Origin: an uncultured Pelagibacteraceae bacterium
Lineage (GTDB): Bacteria; Pseudomonadota; Alphaproteobacteria; Pelagibacterales; Pelagibacteraceae
DNA length: 43,182 nucleotides
Direction of reading: 5' to 3'
NCBI GenBank assembly: GCA_902566755.1
Contig: CACFJR010000006.1
Span: forward strand, 1-43,182
The notes under the pieces: generated by a model
Databases searched by the model: none
What the model saw: only the letters and a program-made list of their open reading frames with translations
What the model was told of the DNA's origin: nothing
Shown: one piece after another, positions 36,480 to 43,182 of the stretch
How the letters are laid out: each line of letters opens with the position of its first letter
Numbering within the stretch: the first letter of the stretch is position 1
Position numbers and translations under genes: made by a program

Positions 36480-36508
36480 TTGACTCCTATATCATATCTT
36501 GCTGTAAT
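36480..36508 (+). promoter_or_regulatory. Promoter of the PotD-like binding protein gene
   Basis: TTGACT (36480-36485), a 17-base spacer and TGTAAT (36503-36508) form a near-consensus sigma70 promoter. Downstream at 36534-36538 lies GGAGG, four bases before the ATG at 36543, the strongest ribosome binding site in the window. It lies inside the ABC cluster, so the binding protein has its own transcription unit. Confidence 0.7.
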
Positions 36509-36542
36509 TAGACTTTATATAAAACGTTTAAACGGAGGAATA

Positions 36543-37658
36543 ATGAAAAAACTAAGTAAACTATTACTAGTTCTATCTTTTGTATTTTCTGTGACTTCAT
36601 CAGCATTTGCAGTAACTGTTGCATCATGGGGTGGAGCTTATACAGAGTCTCAAAAGCTAGGATATGGTGATCCAACTGCTAAGAAGCTTGGAATATCAAT
36701 CAACTGGGTTGATTATTCAGGCGGATTATCAGAAATTAAAGCACAAAAAGAGGCTGGCAAAATTACGTGGGATATAATCGACGTATTTGCAATGGATACT
36801 ATCACAGGATGTGACGAAGGTTTATTTGTTGAATTTGATTTTGACAAAGACTTCCCAGCAGCTCCAGATGGTACAAAAGCAAGTAAAGACTTCTTTGCTC
36901 CAATGCCAAGTAAATGTGCTGTAGGAAACATTTTATATTCTTGGAACTACGCATACAACACAAAAAATGTAAGCGGAGAGCCAAAAACTATAAAAGATTT
37001 CTTTGACACTAAAAAGTTTCCAGGAAAAAGAGCTATCTACAAAAGCGCTTTAACAAATCTAGAGATTGCTTTAGCTGCAGATGGTATCAAACCAGGAAAA
37101 GGTGGAAAGAAAATCTACAAAGCTCTTAATACAGAAAAAGGTGTTAACAGAGCAATGAACAAAATCAAAGCATTATGCACAGACCCTAACGGTGGATGTG
37201 TATTTTGGTCAGCAGGTGCTCAACCACCAGAACTATTAGTTTCAGGTGAAGTTGTTATGGCAACTGGTTGGAACGGAAGATTCTTCAACGCTGAAATCGG
37301 TGAAGGTGCTCCAATCAAACAAGTTTGGGATGGACAAGGTCTTGACTACGAATACTTCGTATTAGTCAAAGGTTCACCAAATGAAGCTGATGCTAAAAAA
37401 GCTTTAGCGATGATGACAAGTACAGAAGGTTTAGCTGGAAGTGCAAAATATATTGCATACGCTCCTTGGAGAAAATCATCACTTAAAGTAATGGCAAAAG
37501 GTGAGCCATGGTACAAAGATGGTAAAACTAACATGGTTCCACAAATGCCAACTGCACCAGCAAACACTAAAAATTATTTCCTAGTAGATCCATTATTCTG
37601 GGCTGACAACGGCACAGAGCTTGGTGAAAAATGGGAAGCAATGAAGGCTGGTCTATAA
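36543..37658 (+). CDS. potD: Periplasmic binding protein, PotD/PotF type (family 1)
   Basis: The 371-residue protein has a signal peptide (MKKLSKLLLVLSFVFSVTSSAFA). The mature part starts VTVASWGGAYTESQKLGY, as in the PotD/F and putrescine/iron group; DIIDVFAMD, YSWNYAYNTKN, KFPGKRAIYKSA and VMATGWNGRFF map the hinge and ligand cleft. I chose the ATG at 36543 because of the SD and signal peptide; an upstream in-frame start adds an unlikely leader. Codons are visibly different from the neighbours: AAC, TTC, TAC and ATC are frequent, suggesting very high expression. It is followed by two hairpins, the second a terminator. Ligand inferred as polyamine-like or an osmolyte. Confidence 0.92.
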   Translation: MKKLSKLLLVLSFVFSVTSSAFAVTVASWGGAYTESQKLGYGDPTAKKLGISINWVDYSGGLSEIKAQKEAGKITWDIIDVFAMDTITGCDEGLFVEFDFDKDFPAAPDGTKASKDFFAPMPSKCAVGNILYSWNYAYNTKNVSGEPKTIKDFFDTKKFPGKRAIYKSALTNLEIALAADGIKPGKGGKKIYKALNTEKGVNRAMNKIKALCTDPNGGCVFWSAGAQPPELLVSGEVVMATGWNGRFFNAEIGEGAPIKQVWDGQGLDYEYFVLVKGSPNEADAKKALAMMTSTEGLAGSAKYIAYAPWRKSSLKVMAKGEPWYKDGKTNMVPQMPTAPANTKNYFLVDPLFWADNGTELGEKWEAMKAGL

Positions 37659-37659
37659 T

Positions 37660-37679
37660 TTAAGTTTTATAAAACTTAA
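37660..37679 (+). repeat. 20-bp perfect palindrome after the binding protein gene
   Basis: TTAAGTTTTA and TAAAACTTAA make a gapless inverted repeat directly after the stop codon, 16 bases before the terminator hairpin. As RNA it can fold into an AU-rich hairpin that could protect the message 3' end. It could also bind a regulator. Confidence 0.6.
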
Positions 37680-37694
37680 TTATATATTATAATT

Positions 37695-37723
37695 AAAGGG
37701 CGGCTTTATAGCTGCCCTTTTTT
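37695..37723 (+). terminator. Rho-independent terminator between binding protein and permease
   Basis: AAAGGGCGGC (37695-37704) pairs with GCTGCCCTTT (37711-37720), with one G-T pair, around the loop TTTATA, and ends in a T tract. The permease ATG at 37728 follows four bases later, so the permeases depend on partial read-through. This gives high binding protein and low permease levels. Confidence 0.9.
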
Positions 37724-37727
37724 ATTT

Positions 37728-38981
37728 ATGAGTGCTGAAACTAAACAAATTTTAACAACAGATGGCATACCTTTAGAGGTAAGTTTAAAAAAAGCTGAAA
37801 GAAAAAACAAGATAAAAGCTTTTTTACTTGTAGCTCCTTTACTTCTTTTCTTATTAATCACTTACATTTTTCCAATAGGAGATATGTTAATGCGTAGTGT
37901 GGATGACAAGATGGTTACTCAAATGCTTCCAAAAACATTTAAATCAATGGAAACGTGGGATGGAAAAGAGTTACCTCCTGAAGAGGTTTTTGAAGCTTTT
38001 TATTTAGATTATAAAAAATTAATTGAAGATAAAACTTTTGGTAAATTATCTACTCAACTTAATTACACTAAAAATGGTTTTAAAAGTATTTTAAAAAAAT
38101 TACAACGTAAGATGAAAAAATTTGAAGAGGGAAATTACAAAGAACAAATTACTGCTGTTCACCCCAGATGGGAAAATGTTGAATACTGGCGGGCAATAAA
38201 AAGACGAGCACCAGCTTATACTAGCGCTAAATATTTGAAAGGTATGGATATGTATATTAACGAAGAGGGAAAGATCGTTAACGTTGAAGAAGATCGTCGA
38301 GTTCATAGAATTTTATGGCTAAGAACTTTGGAAGTCGCATTCTTTGTAACATTACTTTGTTTCTTAATGGCATATCCAATTGCACATTTACTAGCAACTT
38401 TACCAATGAAGTACAGTAATTTATTAATGATATGTGTTTTACTTCCTTTTTGGACTTCCCTTTTAGTGAGAACTGCAAGTTGGATGATACTTCTTCAACA
38501 GCAGGGCGTTGTTAATGATTTTTTTGTTATGACCGGTTTAGTTCCTGACGATGCAAGACCGGAGATGATGTATAACAAAACTGGAACCTATGTGGCTATG
38601 ACACAGATATTATTACCTTTCATGGTTCTACCTTTATATAGTGTTATGAAAACAATATCCCCGAGTCTTATGAGAGCTGGTAAATCTCTAGGCGGTACTC
38701 CATTTATCGCTTTTTGGAAGGTTTACTTCCCTTTAACTATACCTGGGATTGGAGCCGGCTGTCTATTAGTATTTATTCTTGCAATTGGTTATTACATAAC
38801 TCCAGCATTAGTAGGAGGTGCGTCCGGAACTTTAATAAGTAATCAAATTGCATTTCATATGAAAAGTACTCTTGATTGGAGCTTTGCTTCAGCGATGGGC
38901 TTAATGTTGCTCACGGGAGTTTTAGCAATCTATTGGGTATATAACAAATTAGTGGGAGTAGATAATATTAAATTAGGATAA
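37728..38981 (+). CDS. potB: ABC importer permease, PotB type with enlarged periplasmic loop
   Basis: A 417-residue inner membrane subunit. Helix 1 (about 31-54) is followed by a charged loop of some 140 residues (55-196) containing helices such as KNGFKSILKKLQRKMKKFEEG, then the standard permease core begins at LRTLEVAFFVTLLCFLMAYP. The EAA motif that docks the ATPase is at MRAGKSLGGTPFIAFWKVYFPL. E. coli PotB is much shorter because it lacks this loop. The loop lies on the periplasmic side by topology (inferred) and could help receive the binding protein. The start lies just after the terminator. Two bases separate it from the second permease. Confidence 0.9.
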   Translation: MSAETKQILTTDGIPLEVSLKKAERKNKIKAFLLVAPLLLFLLITYIFPIGDMLMRSVDDKMVTQMLPKTFKSMETWDGKELPPEEVFEAFYLDYKKLIEDKTFGKLSTQLNYTKNGFKSILKKLQRKMKKFEEGNYKEQITAVHPRWENVEYWRAIKRRAPAYTSAKYLKGMDMYINEEGKIVNVEEDRRVHRILWLRTLEVAFFVTLLCFLMAYPIAHLLATLPMKYSNLLMICVLLPFWTSLLVRTASWMILLQQQGVVNDFFVMTGLVPDDARPEMMYNKTGTYVAMTQILLPFMVLPLYSVMKTISPSLMRAGKSLGGTPFIAFWKVYFPLTIPGIGAGCLLVFILAIGYYITPALVGGASGTLISNQIAFHMKSTLDWSFASAMGLMLLTGVLAIYWVYNKLVGVDNIKLG

Positions 38982-38983
38982 AT

Positions 38984-39838
38984 ATGGCATTACCGAAATA
39001 TACTGAAACACGTTATAGAGTTTGGCACTACTTTTATATTACTATTTGCTCATGTGTATTTTTCTTTTTAATCGCACCTCTATTTGTAATATTTCCATTA
39101 TCTTTCAATGCTGAAGAATTTTTAAGTTTTTCTGAAGGAATGAAAAACCTTGATCCTGATGCATTTTCTTTAAGGTGGTATAAAGACATGATTTATGGAA
39201 CAAAAAATCCGTGGGGCTTAGCGGCAAAAAATAGTTTCATAATTGCAATATTTGCAACACTTGGATCGGTCCTTTTAGGAACTGTAGCTGCATTAGGGTT
39301 AAGCAGTAGACATATGCCATTTAAAGGTTTGATAATGGCAACTTTAATTTCACCTATGATTGTTCCTTTAATAATTTCTGGAGTAGCTATTTTCTTTTTT
39401 ATGGCTAAAGCAGGTTTGGCTGCCACTCATACCGGTATAGTACTTGCACACATAATTTTAGGAACACCCTTCGTTGTAATTACTGTAACAGCAACTTTAT
39501 CAGGCTTTGACCACAGTGTTACACGAGCTGCATCAAGCTTAGGTAGTGATCCGGTAAATACGTTTATGAAAATTACACTACCATTAATTCTACCAGGAGT
39601 AATATCTGGAGGCTTGTTTGCTTTCGTTACATCTTTCGACGAAGTTGTTGTGGTTTTATTCTTAGCTGGTCTCGAAAATACAACAATTCCAATTCAAATG
39701 TGGACAGGTTTAAGAGAGCAATTAAGCCCAACAATATTAGCTGTTGCGACATGTTTAATAATTTTATCTACATTAATTCTTGTTACAGCTGAGCTATTAA
39801 GACGAAGATCTGAAAGGCTCAGAGGAATAAATAGATAA
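38984..39838 (+). CDS. potC: ABC importer permease, PotC type
   Basis: The second membrane subunit, 284 residues and six predicted helices. The EAA loop ITRAASSLGSDPVNTFMKITLPLI contacts PotA. The first periplasmic loop (FNAEEFLSFSEG...FSLRWYKDM) and the following NSFIIAIFATLGSVLLGTVAALGL match PotC/PotI. It works with the preceding permease as a heterodimer. The fadN-like gene follows after three bases, which places a catabolic dehydrogenase in the importer operon. Confidence 0.92.
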   Translation: MALPKYTETRYRVWHYFYITICSCVFFFLIAPLFVIFPLSFNAEEFLSFSEGMKNLDPDAFSLRWYKDMIYGTKNPWGLAAKNSFIIAIFATLGSVLLGTVAALGLSSRHMPFKGLIMATLISPMIVPLIISGVAIFFFMAKAGLAATHTGIVLAHIILGTPFVVITVTATLSGFDHSVTRAASSLGSDPVNTFMKITLPLILPGVISGGLFAFVTSFDEVVVVLFLAGLENTTIPIQMWTGLREQLSPTILAVATCLIILSTLILVTAELLRRRSERLRGINR

Positions 39839-39841
39839 AAA

Positions 39842-42064
39842 ATGGAAATCAAAAAGGTTGTTGTAATAGGCTCTGGAACTATGGGTAGTGGAATCGCTGC
39901 TCATTTATGTAATGCGAATGTACCAGTTACTTTATTAGATCTTACGACTGACATAAGCAGCAAGGCAAGAGAGCGAATACATAAATCAAGACCGCCATTA
40001 TTAATTGATAAATCAAAAATTGATAATATCAAAGTTGGTAATATCAACGATGATTTTAATGTTGTAAAAGAGGCAGACTGGATAGTCGAAGCTGTAGTTG
40101 AAAGAATAGACATTAAACATCAAATTTATAAAAAAATCTTTGATAATAGAAAAGATGGAGCTATTGTTTCATCTAACACTTCCTCAATTCCAATTAAAAT
40201 TCTATCCGAAAATATGACTGATGAGCAAAAAAAAGATTTTTGCATAACACACTTCTTCAATCCAGTTAGATACATGGGTTTGTTAGAAATAGTAAAAAAT
40301 GAAAATAATGATTTAAAAAAAATTAATTCTTTGAAAGTCTTTTGTGAAAAAGAGCTTGGTAAAGGAGCCATTGTTTGTAACGATACACCAGGTTTCCTCG
40401 GTAATAGAGTAGGAGTTTATGCAATGCAAGTTGCTATGACTGAAGCATTTAAAATGAAATTGACCATTGAAGAGGCTGATGCAGTTTTTGGAAGGCCTAT
40501 GGGAATACCTAAAACTGGAGTGTTTGGTTTATATGATCTAATTGGTATTGATTTGATGGCAGATGTTTTAAAAAGTTTTGTAAAAGAACTTCCTGAAAAA
40601 GATAAATTTCAGGAGGTTGCTAAAGAGATACCACTTGTAAAAAAATTAATCGAATCTGGCTACACTGGAAGAAAAGGCAAGGGTGGTTTCTATAGAATGA
40701 AAAAATTAGAAAACCAAAAAATTTTGGAGGCAATTAACCTTCAGACAGGAGAATATTCTGAGTCTAAAAAAATTGATCTTAAAATTGATACTGTTGACCT
40801 TAACGCTATTATCAACAGGAAAGACAAATATGGAGAATATGCTTGGTCAGTAATTTCTCAAATCATTAAATATGCATCGTCTTTAGTTCCAGGTATAACT
40901 GATAAATTCAATGACATTGATGAAGCTATGAGATTAGGATTTAACTGGGCTATGGGACCCTTTGAAATGCTTAAATCAATCGGTGTAAAAAATTTTTTCA
41001 ATCGTGTTGATGAATTTAAGGGAAACAAATTTTTAGAGGAACTTTCAGTAAAAAAAGATGAAAACTTTTATGGTGAAAGACAAATTTACACCGAAATAGA
41101 AACACTCGGCAAGGTCAAGCCTAAAGCTTTGAGTTTAGATAAAAACAAGTCAGCAGAGATTTACAGGTTTAAGGATTTTAACATTGTAGAGTTTACCACT
41201 AAAGCATGCGCACTAGATTACGACTCTATGGATAGTTTAAAAAAAGCAACAGATAAACCTCTGATCATTATAAATGAAAGTATGCAATTTTCTGCTGGTG
41301 TTAATTTGTCATATACAATGAACTTCGCTGAAAAAGGGGATTTTAAATCTATAGAAAAATTTATTAAATATTTTCAAGATACTTGTAAACAATTGAAGTA
41401 TTCAAAATTTCCTGTTGTCTCAGCACCATCTGGGCTTACTTTAGGTGGTGGATTTGAAGTAATGGTTCAAAGTAATTTTGTAACATCTCACACAAATATA
41501 GTAGTAGGTTTAGTCGAGACAATGGTTGGACTTGTACCCGCTGGCGGTGGATGTAAAGAGATGTTGTGGAGATGGGCTCAAAGCGAGGAGTCTAAGAGAG
41601 ATTTAGATTTTGCACCACTTAAAGTATTTGAAATAATAGGTTATGGAAAAACTGCATCCTCTCCAATTGAAGCCGAGCCCCTGAAATACTTGTTACCAAC
41701 CGATAAAAAAATAATGAATAGGAATAGCTTATTTTCAGAGGCAAAAAAAGTTATAGAGGAAAATAAAAATTTTAAACCAAGTAATGAGTGTACTTTTAAA
41801 TTATCGGGAAAATCAGTAAGAGAAAAAATGTTTAAAACTTTGGACAAACTTTATAATGATAAAATTATCTTTGATCATGGTATGACAGTAGGAAAAGAAC
41901 TTGCAAATGTTTTAAGTGGTGGTGATACGAATTCTGAAAAAATACTGTCTGAAGATGATATTTACAAATTAGAACTAGACTCTTTTATGAGATTAATTGA
42001 AAATAAAAAAACTCAGGACAGAATTAAGCATACATTGTCTACTGGCAAACCTTTGGTCAATTAG
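39842..42064 (+). CDS. Bifunctional 3-hydroxyacyl-CoA dehydrogenase/enoyl-CoA hydratase, FadN-like domain order
   Basis: The N-terminal half is a 3-hydroxyacyl-CoA dehydrogenase: VVVIGSGTMGSGIAAHL binds NAD, SSNTSSIPI and ITHFFNPVRYMGLLEIV hold the catalytic His region, and NDTPGFLGNRVGVYAMQ starts the C-terminal domain. From about residue 440 a crotonase domain follows: FSAGVNLS, GLTLGGGFE and VETMVGLVPAGGG, with both catalytic Glu residues present. This order is the reverse of FadB/FadJ and equals Bacillus FadN. Its substrate may be a short acyl-CoA from the imported compound. It ends in an eight-base overlap with the cyclophilin gene on the other strand. Confidence 0.9.
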   Translation: MEIKKVVVIGSGTMGSGIAAHLCNANVPVTLLDLTTDISSKARERIHKSRPPLLIDKSKIDNIKVGNINDDFNVVKEADWIVEAVVERIDIKHQIYKKIFDNRKDGAIVSSNTSSIPIKILSENMTDEQKKDFCITHFFNPVRYMGLLEIVKNENNDLKKINSLKVFCEKELGKGAIVCNDTPGFLGNRVGVYAMQVAMTEAFKMKLTIEEADAVFGRPMGIPKTGVFGLYDLIGIDLMADVLKSFVKELPEKDKFQEVAKEIPLVKKLIESGYTGRKGKGGFYRMKKLENQKILEAINLQTGEYSESKKIDLKIDTVDLNAIINRKDKYGEYAWSVISQIIKYASSLVPGITDKFNDIDEAMRLGFNWAMGPFEMLKSIGVKNFFNRVDEFKGNKFLEELSVKKDENFYGERQIYTEIETLGKVKPKALSLDKNKSAEIYRFKDFNIVEFTTKACALDYDSMDSLKKATDKPLIIINESMQFSAGVNLSYTMNFAEKGDFKSIEKFIKYFQDTCKQLKYSKFPVVSAPSGLTLGGGFEVMVQSNFVTSHTNIVVGLVETMVGLVPAGGGCKEMLWRWAQSEESKRDLDFAPLKVFEIIGYGKTASSPIEAEPLKYLLPTDKKIMNRNSLFSEAKKVIEENKNFKPSNECTFKLSGKSVREKMFKTLDKLYNDKIIFDHGMTVGKELANVLSGGDTNSEKILSEDDIYKLELDSFMRLIENKKTQDRIKHTLSTGKPLVN

Positions 42065-42713
42065 AAATCTCAGATAACATCCTTAAAGAATTAATAAAGT
42101 CAGGTCGCAACACATACTCAGAATTGTTTCCAGATTTAATTTTTGTTAGTGCTGCAAATCCATGAGTTACATTTCCAAGCGGAGTGTACTCACCCTCAAA
42201 TAAAGGTGCGTCTGAAAGAAGTATAAAAAATTCACTATCTTCCATGTCTCCATTTTTACTTTTCGCAAATCCAACAGAACCTTTTTTAAAATCGAATGGT
42301 TTATTTTTTTCTGGTCTAATCAAACTGTATTTTGATCTACCACTACCAATATAAGTGTAATTTATATTTCCTTTTTTGCCAAATTCTAAATCTCCCGCTT
42401 GGACTAAAAAATTTTCCACAACGCGATGAAAAGCTACGTCATCATATTCTTTGTTAGATATCATATTTTTAAATCTCGCAACAGCATTGGGCGAGACCTC
42501 AGGTAAAAGCTCAATTATAACATTTCCACAATTTATATTCATTACAGCAATATTTTCTCTATTAGTAAAAACAAGTTTATCAATTTTAACGTTTTTTACA
42601 AAAACACATTTATTTTTTATCAATACAAAAGATGAGAATGCAAAGATTGACAATAAAATTAAAAAAATAAGCAAAATTTTTTCAGATTTACTTTGTTTTA
42701 TTTTTGTAAGCAT
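42057..42713 (-). CDS. Membrane-anchored cyclophilin-type peptidyl-prolyl isomerase
   Basis: Residues 13-32 (ILLIFLILLSIFAFSSFVLI) form a signal anchor, so the rest lies in the periplasm. The cyclophilin domain reads GNVIIELLPEVSPNAVARFKN, then YDDVAFHRVVENFLVQAGD with the catalytic Arg and Phe-type residues, and KKGSVGFAKSKNGDMEDSEFFI, the usual SxxSQFFI replaced by DSEFFI. PLFEGEYTPLGNV is the late conserved loop. 218 residues. A folding helper for exported proteins is the likely role. Convergent with the fadN-like gene. Confidence 0.9.
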   Translation of the reverse strand: MLTKIKQSKSEKILLIFLILLSIFAFSSFVLIKNKCVFVKNVKIDKLVFTNRENIAVMNINCGNVIIELLPEVSPNAVARFKNMISNKEYDDVAFHRVVENFLVQAGDLEFGKKGNINYTYIGSGRSKYSLIRPEKNKPFDFKKGSVGFAKSKNGDMEDSEFFILLSDAPLFEGEYTPLGNVTHGFAALTKIKSGNNSEYVLRPDFINSLRMLSEISN

Positions 42714-42731
42714 TTTATAAATTTATAAAGA

Positions 42732-43182
42732 TTATTTAATATTTAACATTCCTTCTTTAATAAAAATTACTTTTTTATTTAAAATTTTGTCTGAGTTTAT
42801 TACTTCAGAAACATATTTTTTTCTTGAATTCATAAAGGAAAAAGTTTCAGCCATGTCTTCCGCTATTGAATATTTTGCATATTCTGAAAAGAAACCATTC
42901 GTATTACTAAGTTTCGCCAAACTATACGCCTCTGGACTTGCTGAATTACCAGAATAATAAAAATTTGGATTGTTAAATTTAGCCCAAACTGTATCTGGAA
43001 AAAATTTTTTATGATTATTTTCTAAAATATGGAATACTTCATGATGAATTACTCTTTCAAAATCATTATCATTTGTATCGGTATTTAATAAAATTGTTTC
43101 CACTTCTGGGTTAGCAAAACCAAGGGCATTAATTTCACCAACTTTTAACTCCTTACATAAAATGATATATTTAAGTTTAATT
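42732..43182 (-). CDS. HExxH putative metallopeptidase (5' truncated at the window end)
   Basis: The frame is open through the GTG at 43103 to the window edge, adding at least 26 residues (LKVGEINALGFANPEVET before the first listed methionine), so the N-terminus is outside. The centre reads FERVIHHEVFHILENNHKKFF, in which HEVFH is a zinc-binding HExxH motif. Downstream YAKYSIAEDMAETFSFM contains the Glu (ED or AE) that probably gives the third ligand, as in gluzincin-like enzymes. I do not recognise the family. It lies 18 bases upstream of the cyclophilin gene on the same strand and may be co-transcribed, which would fit a role at the cell envelope. Confidence 0.65.
   Translation of the reverse strand, partial: IKLKYIILCKELKVGEINALGFANPEVETILLNTDTNDNDFERVIHHEVFHILENNHKKFFPDTVWAKFNNPNFYYSGNSASPEAYSLAKLSNTNGFFSEYAKYSIAEDMAETFSFMNSRKKYVSEVINSDKILNKKVIFIKEGMLNIK

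Noticed and set aside
36480..36542. N-terminal extension of the binding protein from 36480
   Set aside because: The extension overlaps the -35/-10 promoter, and the ATG at 36543 has a GGAGG site and a proper signal peptide.

Overview
The window looks like a chromosomal piece of a SAR11-clade alphaproteobacterium (Pelagibacterales). It is strongly AT-rich, Lys/Asn/Ile codons dominate, intergenic gaps are usually under 100 bases, and many stops and starts overlap. The content also fits: proteorhodopsin followed by a 2Fe-2S ferredoxin and a ferredoxin reductase, an alphaproteobacterial-type dihydroorotase and DksA, and a GTTC-N7-GTTC LexA-type box. This assignment rests on gene content and style only. 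No rRNA, transposase, integrase, phage gene or CRISPR array was seen.

Layout. 1-262 is the tail of an unidentified membrane-anchored acidic protein. 323-2151 (minus) holds nadA-nadC for NAD synthesis, followed by a tRNA-Leu(GAG). 2294-3525 (minus) holds ygfZ and a cupin, divergent from pyrC (dihydroorotase) and a family 2 glycosyltransferase, which converges on galE. prpE (propionyl/acetyl-CoA synthetase, minus) is divergent from the proteorhodopsin unit at 8822-11629: opsin, terminator, ferredoxin, ferredoxin reductase, Nu-class GST-like protein. dksA follows on minus.

12126-16870 looks like an accessory block: a membrane PMT-type glycosyltransferase with a DPM1-like glycosyltransferase, umuDC under a clear SOS promoter, and two tandem GFA-domain proteins. 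16872-31201 is mostly core: glycerate kinase, TolC, recA with terminator, alaS, icd (minus), psd-pssA, a glycosyltransferase, rlmE, guaB (without CBS domains), a small TPR-like secreted protein, guaA and panB. 31209-33302 (minus) holds an orphan LivK-type binding protein and an EamA exporter.

33372-42064 is a coherent catabolic/transport run: an EutA-like Asp/Glu-racemase-fold protein, a DoeA/EutD-like ectoine hydrolase relative without M24 metal ligands, a PotABCD-type ABC importer with its binding protein second, and a FadN-like bifunctional 3-hydroxyacyl-CoA dehydrogenase/enoyl-CoA hydratase. The right end has a membrane-anchored cyclophilin and a truncated HExxH metallopeptidase-like gene.

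How the genes work together. Light-driven proton pumping (opsin), uptake of nitrogen-rich osmolytes or polyamine-like solutes (pot cluster), and short-chain acyl-CoA activation and oxidation (prpE, fadN) fit an oligotrophic marine photoheterotroph. The two sequences with the strongest expression signals (SD, terminator, C-ending codons) are the opsin and the PotD-like binding protein. I see no clearly unprecedented system. The most interesting leads are the EutA/DoeA/Pot/FadN cluster, the SOS-regulated umuDC promoter together with a possible SOS-like site before recA, the CBS-less IMP dehydrogenase, and the hairpin arrangement around the binding-protein gene.
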